From JADKIH01 sp031385005 (GTDB lineage Bacteria > Bacteroidota > Bacteroidia > AKYH767-A > 2013-40CM-41-45): 64,000 bases of DNA. Under the pieces are notes generated by a model, which saw only the letters and a list, made by a program, of their open reading frames with translations, was not told the origin of the DNA and ran no database searches. Below are positions 7,994 to 15,157 of this stretch, piece by piece. Within the stretch, counting starts at the first letter, position 1. Every line of letters starts with the position of its first letter. A program made the position numbers and the translations under genes. Location: contig JANNBB010000050.1 of assembly GCA_031385005.1 (NCBI GenBank), positions 1 to 64,000 on the forward strand, in the 5' to 3' direction.

Positions 7994-8353
7994 TCAACTC
8001 AAAACCGGAGGAGCTCTTAACGGCCGAAAAACTATTTTATGCTGAAGTGTAAAATTCTCATTAAAAGAAAAATCAATATTTTTAATCTCCCCTATTAATA
8101 AATCAACATGAAAAATTGTCGGGGTGCCGGAGACATCATTGGCAAAATCACAAATCGTGCAATGGTGTTCCACTGGATCAAAATGCTTATCAGTAATTGT
8201 ACAATGCACTTCGTTGAAATGTGAAAAATGGTGTAATTCCTTTTCCACAAATGGGAAAAGAAATATTAGTAGTAAACAAAACGAAAGACTTGACTTCAAT
8301 TTTTGCACAACGTAAATGTAACGATTATTACTAAACTCGCCATATATTGACAT
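7994..8353 (-). CDS. Small His/Cys-rich exported or membrane-anchored protein
   Basis: A 119-residue protein I cannot assign to a named family. One hydrophobic segment (SLSFCLLLIFLFPFV) is followed by clusters of His and Cys: HHFSHFNEVHC and then DPVEHHCTICDF. Such clusters suggest metal binding in the periplasm. As the first gene of the operon with the porin and the ZnuA/ZnuB-like proteins, it may be a zinc chaperone or sensor; that is inference. A GTG at 8308 is an alternative start that would put the hydrophobic segment at the very N-terminus as a signal peptide. Confidence 0.65.
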   Translation of the reverse strand: MSIYGEFSNNRYIYVVQKLKSSLSFCLLLIFLFPFVEKELHHFSHFNEVHCTITDKHFDPVEHHCTICDFANDVSGTPTIFHVDLLIGEIKNIDFSFNENFTLQHKIVFRPLRAPPVLS

Positions 8354-8455
8354 TTATTCAGTTTCGATAACTACACTTTTAATAAAACTAATGATTTATT
8401 TAACAAAAAATTAACTTCTCAGACAAAAACGAAATGGTAAAGCTTCTTTTACCTT

Positions 8456-9121
8456 TTATACCTGAAAAGGCGAGCCCGACTGATGAATTCGAATTGCCCT
8501 TAAAGAATATCTTATACCTATGTATAATGAAAAAACAGCGCCAAACCACATTCCGGGTATAAAAGTGGTTAGAAGAAAAAAGTCATATGAAGCATGAAGT
8601 GTAGCGGCCAACAACAAGCCAATGAAACCAAAATATTTTTTTCCTTTCATTTTTTCAATACCAAGAAAATAACCCATGATTATTCCAAAAGTCGCATGAG
8701 CCGGTACTGCAGTAAACATTCGTGAAACTGCCGTGGCTAATCCATGCTGATAAACATAAATCAGATTCTCCAACGTCGCAAATCCCATGGAAACCATTAC
8801 GGAGTAAGTTATTCCATCGAAGGGCTCATTGAACTCCTTTTTTCTATAAGGATAAATACGAATAAAGAAATATTTAAAACCTTCTTCGACAATACCTATG
8901 CCTAACCAGGAATAAACAACAATGGTGAAAACATCTGCCGGAACAGGTAAAATGCTTTCCTTTAAAAATGCTTCGCAAAATGCAGCCGGAATCGTACTGA
9001 ATGCTCCTAATAAAAAACTTTTAATCAATAACCATTTGGGCTCCTTCTCAAACTTATCCTTCCGGTAAATGAAAATTATAATCGCAAAACAGGGTGCTAA
9101 TGCCAGAGTGAGTAGTAACAT
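8456..9121 (-). CDS. PrsW-family intramembrane metalloprotease
   Basis: A 221-residue multi-spanning membrane protein of the PrsW/CPBP-related group of intramembrane proteases. The family residues are visible: Glu79-Glu80 in IVEEGFKY, Asn119 in GFATLENLIY, His142 in PAHATFG, and His176 with Asp180 in HASYDF. In Bacillus, PrsW cuts an anti-sigma factor at site 1; the substrate here is unknown and no sigma/anti-sigma pair is nearby. It lies 54 bases after folC on the same strand and may be cotranscribed with it. Confidence 0.88.
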   Translation of the reverse strand: MLLLTLALAPCFAIIIFIYRKDKFEKEPKWLLIKSFLLGAFSTIPAAFCEAFLKESILPVPADVFTIVVYSWLGIGIVEEGFKYFFIRIYPYRKKEFNEPFDGITYSVMVSMGFATLENLIYVYQHGLATAVSRMFTAVPAHATFGIIMGYFLGIEKMKGKKYFGFIGLLLAATLHASYDFFLLTTFIPGMWFGAVFSLYIGIRYSLRAIRIHQSGSPFQV

Positions 9122-9175
9122 CGTTTTTGTAATATGCTAAAAATAATTCCTGTTAACCGATAAGCCGATTTTCAT

Positions 9176-10462
9176 TTAAATAACCTCTGCCACAACGAAA
9201 GTACTACCACCAACAAATATAACATCCTTCTCTCCGGACTTTAATTTTGCAGCTTCGTATGCTTCGGCTACCGAAGTATACACATTCCCTTTCAGACCAA
9301 AGGTATCTGCATGTGCTTTCAGCACAGAAGCTTCCATTGCTCGCGGGAGATTCGCCTTGCAAAAATAATATGTAGCCTGATTTGGCAATAAAGACAATAC
9401 CATTTCCGGACTCTTATCATTCACCATTCCGAAGACAATATGCAATTTTTCATAGTTCAACCGTGATAGCTGTTGCGTCACATACCTGATTCCTGCTTCA
9501 TTGTGCCCGACATCAGCAATTGTCAATGGCTGCTGATTTAAAATTTGCCAGCGCCCTTGAAGTCCGGTATTTCCTATAACGTTTTTCAATCCATTACGAA
9601 TTGCAGTTTCGGCAATTCCCGGAAATTTCTTTTTTAATATTTCAAGTGCAAGTAAAACCGTACAAATGTTCTTTGACTGATAATCTCCTTTCAGACCACA
9701 AGCTATTTCGCTAAATAGAATTTTCTTGTTTTTAAAAATTCGAAATGCTTGTCCTTCATCATCCGTTGAAATAGATTCCGCTACATAATGATCGGAAGCA
9801 AAAAGCAGAGGAGAATTAATCTCCAACGCTTTTTCAATAAATACAGACTCACAATCCTCTTGCCTTTCACCTGTAATTACCGGAACTCCATCTTTAATAA
9901 TTCCGGCTTTCTCCCCTGCTATTTTAACTAGAGTATCACCTAAAAACTGCATGTGATCAAAGCTGATATTTGTTATGATAGAAAGTTCAGGTGTAATGAT
10001 ATTTGTTGAGTCCAGTCGGCCGCCCAGGCCGGTTTCAATAACAGCAATATCCACGCTTTCCTTTGCAAAGTAATCAAAGGCAAAAGCGGTAGTCCATTCA
10101 AAGAAACTGGGTTCAAGGTTTTCAAAAGATTTCAAATTTTCCTCTACGAAAAGAATAACCGTTTTCTCTTCAACCATTTTACCATTAATGCGAATTCGTT
10201 CGCGAAAATCTTTCAGATGTGGCGAAGTAAATAATCCTGTCTTATATCCTGCATCCTGTAAAACGGATGCTAACATATGAGAAACCGAACCTTTCCCATT
10301 CGTTCCCGCAATATGAATTGTTTTAATTTTTTTTTCAGGATGGCCTAAAATATCCGACAAAGAATTTATATTCGTTAGATCTCCTTTATAAGCTGCCGCA
10401 CCTATTCGATGAAACATCGGCAGATGGCTATACAAGTAATCAAGAGTTTGGCTGTAATCCAT
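9176..10462 (-). CDS. folC: Folylpolyglutamate synthase / dihydrofolate synthase
   Basis: A 428-residue cytosolic ATP-dependent ligase that adds glutamate to dihydropteroate and to folates. The P-loop GTNGKGSVSH lies near residues 53-62, followed by TSPHLKDFRERI, ETGLGGRLDSTN and ITNISFDHMQFLG, all typical of FolC; the C-terminal domain carries ADVGHNEAGI. Length is normal for the family. A pair of palindromes lies between this gene and the upstream tonB-like gene. PrsW follows. Confidence 0.95.
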   Translation of the reverse strand: MDYSQTLDYLYSHLPMFHRIGAAAYKGDLTNINSLSDILGHPEKKIKTIHIAGTNGKGSVSHMLASVLQDAGYKTGLFTSPHLKDFRERIRINGKMVEEKTVILFVEENLKSFENLEPSFFEWTTAFAFDYFAKESVDIAVIETGLGGRLDSTNIITPELSIITNISFDHMQFLGDTLVKIAGEKAGIIKDGVPVITGERQEDCESVFIEKALEINSPLLFASDHYVAESISTDDEGQAFRIFKNKKILFSEIACGLKGDYQSKNICTVLLALEILKKKFPGIAETAIRNGLKNVIGNTGLQGRWQILNQQPLTIADVGHNEAGIRYVTQQLSRLNYEKLHIVFGMVNDKSPEMVLSLLPNQATYYFCKANLPRAMEASVLKAHADTFGLKGNVYTSVAEAYEAAKLKSGEKDVIFVGGSTFVVAEVI

Positions 10463-10478
10463 TTGATAACATGCGTAT

Positions 10479-10504
10479 GAATCGATTCCTTTATGAATCG
10501 ATTC
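10479..10504. promoter_or_regulatory. Pair of 10-bp palindromes before folC
   Basis: GAATCGATTC occurs twice (10479-10488 and 10495-10504) separated by CTTTAT, 17 bases before the folC start codon. Each copy is itself a perfect palindrome, and the two together can form a 10-bp hairpin. On the folC strand no T-run follows, so an operator or 5' UTR structure is as likely as a terminator. Confidence 0.5.
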
Positions 10505-10565
10505 TTTTGAACATGCTAAGATTCAACTAAAACTTCAAAATTGAAAATAAAAAATCGAACAGAGA

Positions 10566-11405
10566 TTATTGAACTAAAAAAACAAATGTCATCGACCCTT
10601 TTTGAATATCTGCATCTTCCGGACTTGCATTGAACTTCGCTTTCAATGCCGCATCTTTTGCAAGCTTGAAAAGATATGCTGATGTCGTTGTCGATCCCCT
10701 TCCACCCGGAATTGCAGATGCAACATTTCCATCTTTATCTACTGTTATGTCAACTACTACTTTTCCTGTCTCCTGAGAACGATCGTTAATCTGAGGACTG
10801 CGCAACATTTTTCTTCCTGAAAGAGAAAAAGAAAAACCGCCTTTGCCGGGACCTGTGCCTTCGCCCTGACCGGTTCCGTTTCCCGGTCCGCCGCCTCCAC
10901 TACCATTCTTTCCCGTATATTTTGACATCGGATCACCGGCAGGATCACCTTGGTCGCCTTTTCCCTGACCTGTTCCTTGCGATTTACTTGAAGTTGTTTT
11001 CCCCTGATAAATGGCACGGGAGTCTACTGTTCGAACCGGTTCCGTTTTAACTATAGGTTTGGTAATTTTTACTTCCTGCTTCTTTTGCGGAACTACCTTT
11101 TCCGGTTTATTTTCCTTTGCAATTGGAGCCTCTTCGAAATCCTGAGTGGCAACGGGCTCTTCATTGGCTTTCTGTGGAATTACTTTTTCCACTGTTGGTT
11201 CTTTTGTAATATTTTCAGACATCGGCTGAACATCTCCGGAAGCTTCATCGAGGGTGCCGATGTTTACCAACACTCCACCTCCACCGCCGGCTTCAGGAAA
11301 AGGAGGAATTTGTATTGTCATAAAAGTAAATAACAATATCAGAAATAAAGCGACGTGAACAAAGATCGCCAATGCAGCGGATCTTGAACGAATGGATGCA
11401 TCCAT
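10566..11405 (-). CDS. TonB/TolA-like energy transducer
   Basis: A 279-residue inner-membrane-anchored protein. The N-terminal anchor (AALAIFVHVALFLILLFTF) is followed by a long low-complexity periplasmic linker (Lys/Pro/Glu-rich, then a Gly-rich stretch around residues 145-190) and a C-terminal TonB/TolA-like domain (GKVVVDITVDKDGNV). It would carry energy from the ExbB-ExbD motor to outer-membrane receptors, or act in a Tol-like system. It starts two bases after the exbD stop, so translation is probably coupled. A second TonB lies at the head of the same gene group. Confidence 0.82.
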   Translation of the reverse strand: MDASIRSRSAALAIFVHVALFLILLFTFMTIQIPPFPEAGGGGGVLVNIGTLDEASGDVQPMSENITKEPTVEKVIPQKANEEPVATQDFEEAPIAKENKPEKVVPQKKQEVKITKPIVKTEPVRTVDSRAIYQGKTTSSKSQGTGQGKGDQGDPAGDPMSKYTGKNGSGGGGPGNGTGQGEGTGPGKGGFSFSLSGRKMLRSPQINDRSQETGKVVVDITVDKDGNVASAIPGGRGSTTTSAYLFKLAKDAALKAKFNASPEDADIQKGSMTFVFLVQ

Positions 11406-11407
11406 GA

Positions 11408-11809
11408 TTATTTCTTCGAAGATTGAGTGGCTAAAACCATTTTAATTTTCAATCGATTTCCAATGTCCAAAAGATCCACAAGATTTTGTACTTGAATTGT
11501 CTTATCAACCTTCAATAGCGCTGTAGGATCCGGTTGACCGGCAATTAACTTCGTTAATTCACTCTCTAATTGATCAGGCATTACAGGCGTATTGTTAACC
11601 GCATATTGCAGATCTTCTGTAACGGAAATTGAAATAGGATGTTTCACTGATTGAGTACCGCTTTTAGCATTGGGTAACAACAGCTTTAATACATTGGGTG
11701 TAGCAAGTGTAGAGGTAATTAGGAAAAATAAAAGCAGGAAGAACATGATGTCGTTCAACGAGGCAGAATATACTTCGCCAACAGCCCTGTTTCTTCTTCG
11801 GAGATTCAT
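11408..11809 (-). CDS. ExbD/TolR-family biopolymer transport protein
   Basis: A 133-residue protein with one N-terminal membrane segment holding the family's essential acidic residue (SLNDIMFFLLLFFLITSTL, Asp about 20) and a periplasmic domain. It forms the proton-driven motor with the ExbB-like protein encoded 41 bases upstream and powers the TonB-like protein encoded 2 bases downstream. ExbD and TolR cannot be separated by sequence alone here; the TonB neighbours favour ExbD. Confidence 0.9.
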   Translation of the reverse strand: MNLRRRNRAVGEVYSASLNDIMFFLLLFFLITSTLATPNVLKLLLPNAKSGTQSVKHPISISVTEDLQYAVNNTPVMPDQLESELTKLIAGQPDPTALLKVDKTIQVQNLVDLLDIGNRLKIKMVLATQSSKK

Positions 11810-11850
11810 TTGTTTATTTTTTTTCTATTGTATCAGAGATAATAAAACAA

Positions 11851-12567
11851 CTACGCTTTTACCGGTTCTTCCAGCAAGTCAATAAATTCAACTGCATTAA
11901 TCTCCATTTGATTGATTACCCTATCTAAAAGGTGAACAAGATAATGGTACGCTCCATAAGCAATCATTCCCACCAATAATCCGGTTGCACTTGAAATCAT
12001 TTTAACGTACAATCCGCCTGAAATTGTGTTGATTTCTAAACTGTTTTGTTGTGCAATTTCATAGAATATTTTGATAACCCCGAAAATAGTTCCTAAAAAG
12101 CCAAACATCGGAGCAATTCCTGAAATAGTTGCCAAAATATTCATGTTTTTCTCCAACTTATATATCTCCAATTTCCCAACATTCTCGATCGCACCTTCAA
12201 TCTCCTTCACCGGTTTTCCCAATCTCAAAATACCCTTTTCAATCATTCTTGCAACAGGAGTCTTCGTATTTCTGCAAAGCATTTTTGCAGCATCGATATT
12301 ACCATTGTGAACGTAATCACGAATCTGATGCATGAAATTCAAATCAATTTTTGAATAGCGTCTGATTGTAAAAAGTCTTTCAAAGAAAATATAGAATGCC
12401 ATTATGGATAAAATAGCGATCGGTATTAAAATAGGACCACCTTTTTCTGCCATCTCCCAAAGGGAAATCGACTTCAGTTCGGGTGGTGGTAACTGGGCTC
12501 CTATTGCTTGTGCTGTATCCGCTACGATAGTGGTCCCCTGTGTAATCTGTAAAATAAATCCGTTCAT
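11851..12567 (-). CDS. MotA/TolQ/ExbB proton-channel family protein
   Basis: A 238-residue inner-membrane protein with three membrane segments: one near residues 47-65 and two in the conserved C-terminal block (GIAPMFGFLGTIFGVIKIF and SATGLLVGMIAYGAYHYL). It is the stator of the TonB motor and works with the ExbD-like protein downstream. The long cytoplasmic loop (about 66-150) is typical. The 109 bases upstream separate it from the first TonB gene and could hold its own promoter. Confidence 0.92.
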   Translation of the reverse strand: MNGFILQITQGTTIVADTAQAIGAQLPPPELKSISLWEMAEKGGPILIPIAILSIMAFYIFFERLFTIRRYSKIDLNFMHQIRDYVHNGNIDAAKMLCRNTKTPVARMIEKGILRLGKPVKEIEGAIENVGKLEIYKLEKNMNILATISGIAPMFGFLGTIFGVIKIFYEIAQQNSLEINTISGGLYVKMISSATGLLVGMIAYGAYHYLVHLLDRVINQMEINAVEFIDLLEEPVKA

Positions 12568-12676
12568 TTTTGTGTGATTGAAATAGTCGGCAAAGTATGA
12601 AACACCCTTCTATATTGAATTTCTTTCGTGTGTACTTTTAAACACTTCAATGTTAGTCAACGGCAAGCAACAAAGT

Positions 12677-13468
12677 TTATTGAAGGATACTAAAAGAAAC
12701 AGGCAAAACCATTTTTGTTTTAACAGGATTGCCACTAAATAAACCGGGAGACCATCTTGGAGAAGTGTTCAAAATGCGTTGAACCTCACTTTCCAGTCCA
12801 AAACCAACTGTATTCATTATTTCAATTTCCCCTAATAATCCTTCCTGATCGATAACAAAAGATACATATAACCGTGCGTTCACCCCGGCTTCTTTCGCCT
12901 CTTTGGTATACCGGATTCTATTGATTAAGTATTTATAGAACTTTTCAATCCCTCCAGGAAATTCCGGAACCTTCTCTACTGCTGCAAGCCCCATTGTTGT
13001 TATGCCAACTTGAGGAATTCCTCCCGTATAAGCGGTGTCCTGAACCTGACCAACTCCTGCAACTGTTTGGTTGTTTTCCAATGTATCAGATGAAACCGTC
13101 GCAATTGTATCGACGATTTCACCAACCGGAATCGAATCGGCAACAAAAATAAACGATCCGGCTTGCTTGAATTTACGGATGGGCGAACTTGTTTCAGTTT
13201 GTCTGATTTGAATTTGCCTTACCTGTTCAACAGTGAAATTTTTAGATATGTCGATCACATCTGTCATGGGAACATTTAAAGTATCAATGCCCTTTTTATT
13301 TTTGATGATTGCAAATAATATCAGTAATAAAAACACCGATAACGTAAGTGAAAAAGAAATTGCAAGTCGTTTATTATAGTTACTTCTCAATTCAAATGCT
13401 CCGTAACTCTTATTCCTGTTTTCGAAAACGATTTCGATCATGGATGGAATTTTTTCTTTGGTTCTCAT
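12677..13468 (-). CDS. Energy transducer TonB
   Basis: A 263-residue TonB of the Bacteroidota type. The cytoplasmic start contains FENRNKSYGAFELRSNYNKR, followed by a membrane anchor (about 37-56), a short linker, and the TonB C-terminal domain (VEKVPEFPGGIEKFYKYL, then VSFVIDQEGLLGEIEI and SPRWSPGL). It transmits proton-motive energy to receptors such as the one at 1396. The ATG at 13468 is used; a longer frame begins at a TTG. First gene of the leftward TonB-ExbB-ExbD-TonB group. Confidence 0.9.
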   Translation of the reverse strand: MRTKEKIPSMIEIVFENRNKSYGAFELRSNYNKRLAISFSLTLSVFLLLILFAIIKNKKGIDTLNVPMTDVIDISKNFTVEQVRQIQIRQTETSSPIRKFKQAGSFIFVADSIPVGEIVDTIATVSSDTLENNQTVAGVGQVQDTAYTGGIPQVGITTMGLAAVEKVPEFPGGIEKFYKYLINRIRYTKEAKEAGVNARLYVSFVIDQEGLLGEIEIMNTVGFGLESEVQRILNTSPRWSPGLFSGNPVKTKMVLPVSFSILQ

Positions 13469-13699
13469 ATTATTTTTTTCGGTTGACAACAACCCTTTCC
13501 GAAATCCATAAATCTGAAAAAAGATGACATTTTAAGTACAAACAGGAATCAACTCTCTTTAAAGTAGATATTTATCTTGCAAAAAATTCTTTTTTTACTT
13601 GTTTACATGACTTTTTATTTCACTTTTGCCTCTTCAAAAAAAAACAAAAAGTAATTTTAAGTTCTCATTTCAATCATTAACTTGCTTCAAATTATTCAC

Positions 13700-14434
13700 A
13701 TGAAAAAAACGCTGACCCTTGTACTTTTTATTATTGCAAGTACACAACTCTCTTCCGCGCAATTAAAAGTGACATTCCCTTCAACCGATGGATTGACGGT
13801 AACTGCAGACTGGTATCCATTAAGTACAAATCTCCCCGTCATTCTTCTTTGCCACCAAAATGGCTACAGCCGCGGTGAATACACGGAAACAGCTTCGCGC
13901 CTCAACCAATTCGGATTTAACTGCCTCGCAATTGATCAGCGTGTCGGACAAGAAGTAAATGGTGTAGTAAACGAAACAGCAGCCGCAGCTCAGGCAAAAA
14001 AGCAGACTCCCAAATTTGAAGATGCCGAAAAAGACATGATCGCCGCTGTCGATTTTCTGTATGCTAAATATAAAACACCTGTTATCATTATCGGAAGCTC
14101 TTATTCGGCATCATTGGCTTTAAAATTGGCTACCGAAAACCCGAAAGTCTCTGCCGTTGCTGTCTTCAGCCCCGGTGAATATTTCGATTCCACCAATTTC
14201 GTCAGCAGCCACATCGGCTCTCTGCTAAAACCCGTTTTCTCAACTTCATCGCGTGAAGAAGCCGACAAGGTCACCGATCTGTTGAAAGACGTCAACTCCA
14301 GAATAAAAGTACAGTATATCCCTTCCTCAAAAGGTGACCATGGCTCCAAAGTTCTTTGGTCTAAAGCTCCTAATAACCAGGAATACTGGATCGCATTAAT
14401 GAGCTTCCTCGACAAGCTCAAAAAAATGAATTAA
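13700..14434 (+). CDS. Secreted alpha/beta hydrolase
   Basis: A 244-residue exported protein: signal peptide (1-20, LSSA), then an alpha/beta-hydrolase fold. Ser134 sits in the nucleophile elbow (IIIGSSYSASLAL) and His214 (SSKGDHGSKVLW) is the likely catalytic His; an acid residue lies between. The closest style is dienelactone hydrolase or acyl-peptidase-like, but the substrate cannot be told. The second position after the nucleophile is Ser where Gly is usual. It is followed 16 bases later by a beta-barrel gene on the same strand. An in-frame TTG lies six codons upstream; the ATG is preferred. Confidence 0.82.
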   Translation: MKKTLTLVLFIIASTQLSSAQLKVTFPSTDGLTVTADWYPLSTNLPVILLCHQNGYSRGEYTETASRLNQFGFNCLAIDQRVGQEVNGVVNETAAAAQAKKQTPKFEDAEKDMIAAVDFLYAKYKTPVIIIGSSYSASLALKLATENPKVSAVAVFSPGEYFDSTNFVSSHIGSLLKPVFSTSSREEADKVTDLLKDVNSRIKVQYIPSSKGDHGSKVLWSKAPNNQEYWIALMSFLDKLKKMN

Positions 14435-14450
14435 GCGTGGTCCTTGATCA

Positions 14451-15146
14451 ATGAAACGCGGCTTTTTAGTATATTGTCTATGCATTTTCTGGCAATCGGC
14501 GTATTCTCAAAAAGGCATGACTACTGTCGGTATACAGGTTAAACCTATCTTCCCGGTTGCTTTTCTCGGCACAGGAAAAATTATTAATGACACCTCCGGC
14601 GTTCATATGGAAACTGTTTTGAGTTCCGGCTATAGTGCCGGCCTCGTTATCAGACATAATTTCTCAAACCTCATTGCTTTTGAAACCGGGATCAATTACG
14701 TAAAAAGAAAATACACCTTAAGTTTTAAAGAGGACGGTTTTAGCAGCAATACTTCATTCCGCATCATCGGATATGAAATACCTGCCGTCCTAATGATCTA
14801 TTCGCAATTGGGAGAAAAGTTGTACATCAATGGCTCTATGGGACCTGCAATTGATATGTTTGCCAGTAGTGTTCAAACATTCGACACCTATTATAACAAT
14901 ACTGTTTTCAGAAACCATATCGTTCAACCTTCTGTAACCGCAAATTTGGGATGTGAGTACCGCACTAAAAAAAACGGCACCCTCTATATCGGTGCTTCGT
15001 TTTTAAGGCCTTTCACCTTCATCTACTTGTCTAAAGTCTTTTATGCAAGAAACAGCCGTTATCTGGTTGTAAGAAATGAATTATCAGGCAGCTACCTGAC
15101 GATTGACTTCAGGTATTTTTTTCCTGTTGCACATCCGAAAAAATAA
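14451..15146 (+). CDS. Outer-membrane beta-barrel protein, PorT-like
   Basis: A 231-residue exported protein: signal peptide (1-19, SAYS), then alternating strands through to the aromatic end (LTIDFRYFFPV). The segment FETGINYVKRKY, a middle YEIPAVLMIY and a late GCEYRTKKNG resemble the small barrel proteins grouped as PorT or outer-membrane-beta-barrel families in Bacteroidota. No enzyme motif is visible. It probably shares a transcript with the hydrolase upstream and meets the C25 protease gene tail to tail. Confidence 0.7.
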   Translation: MKRGFLVYCLCIFWQSAYSQKGMTTVGIQVKPIFPVAFLGTGKIINDTSGVHMETVLSSGYSAGLVIRHNFSNLIAFETGINYVKRKYTLSFKEDGFSSNTSFRIIGYEIPAVLMIYSQLGEKLYINGSMGPAIDMFASSVQTFDTYYNNTVFRNHIVQPSVTANLGCEYRTKKNGTLYIGASFLRPFTFIYLSKVFYARNSRYLVVRNELSGSYLTIDFRYFFPVAHPKK

Positions 15147-15157
15147 TTCTAAAAAAT

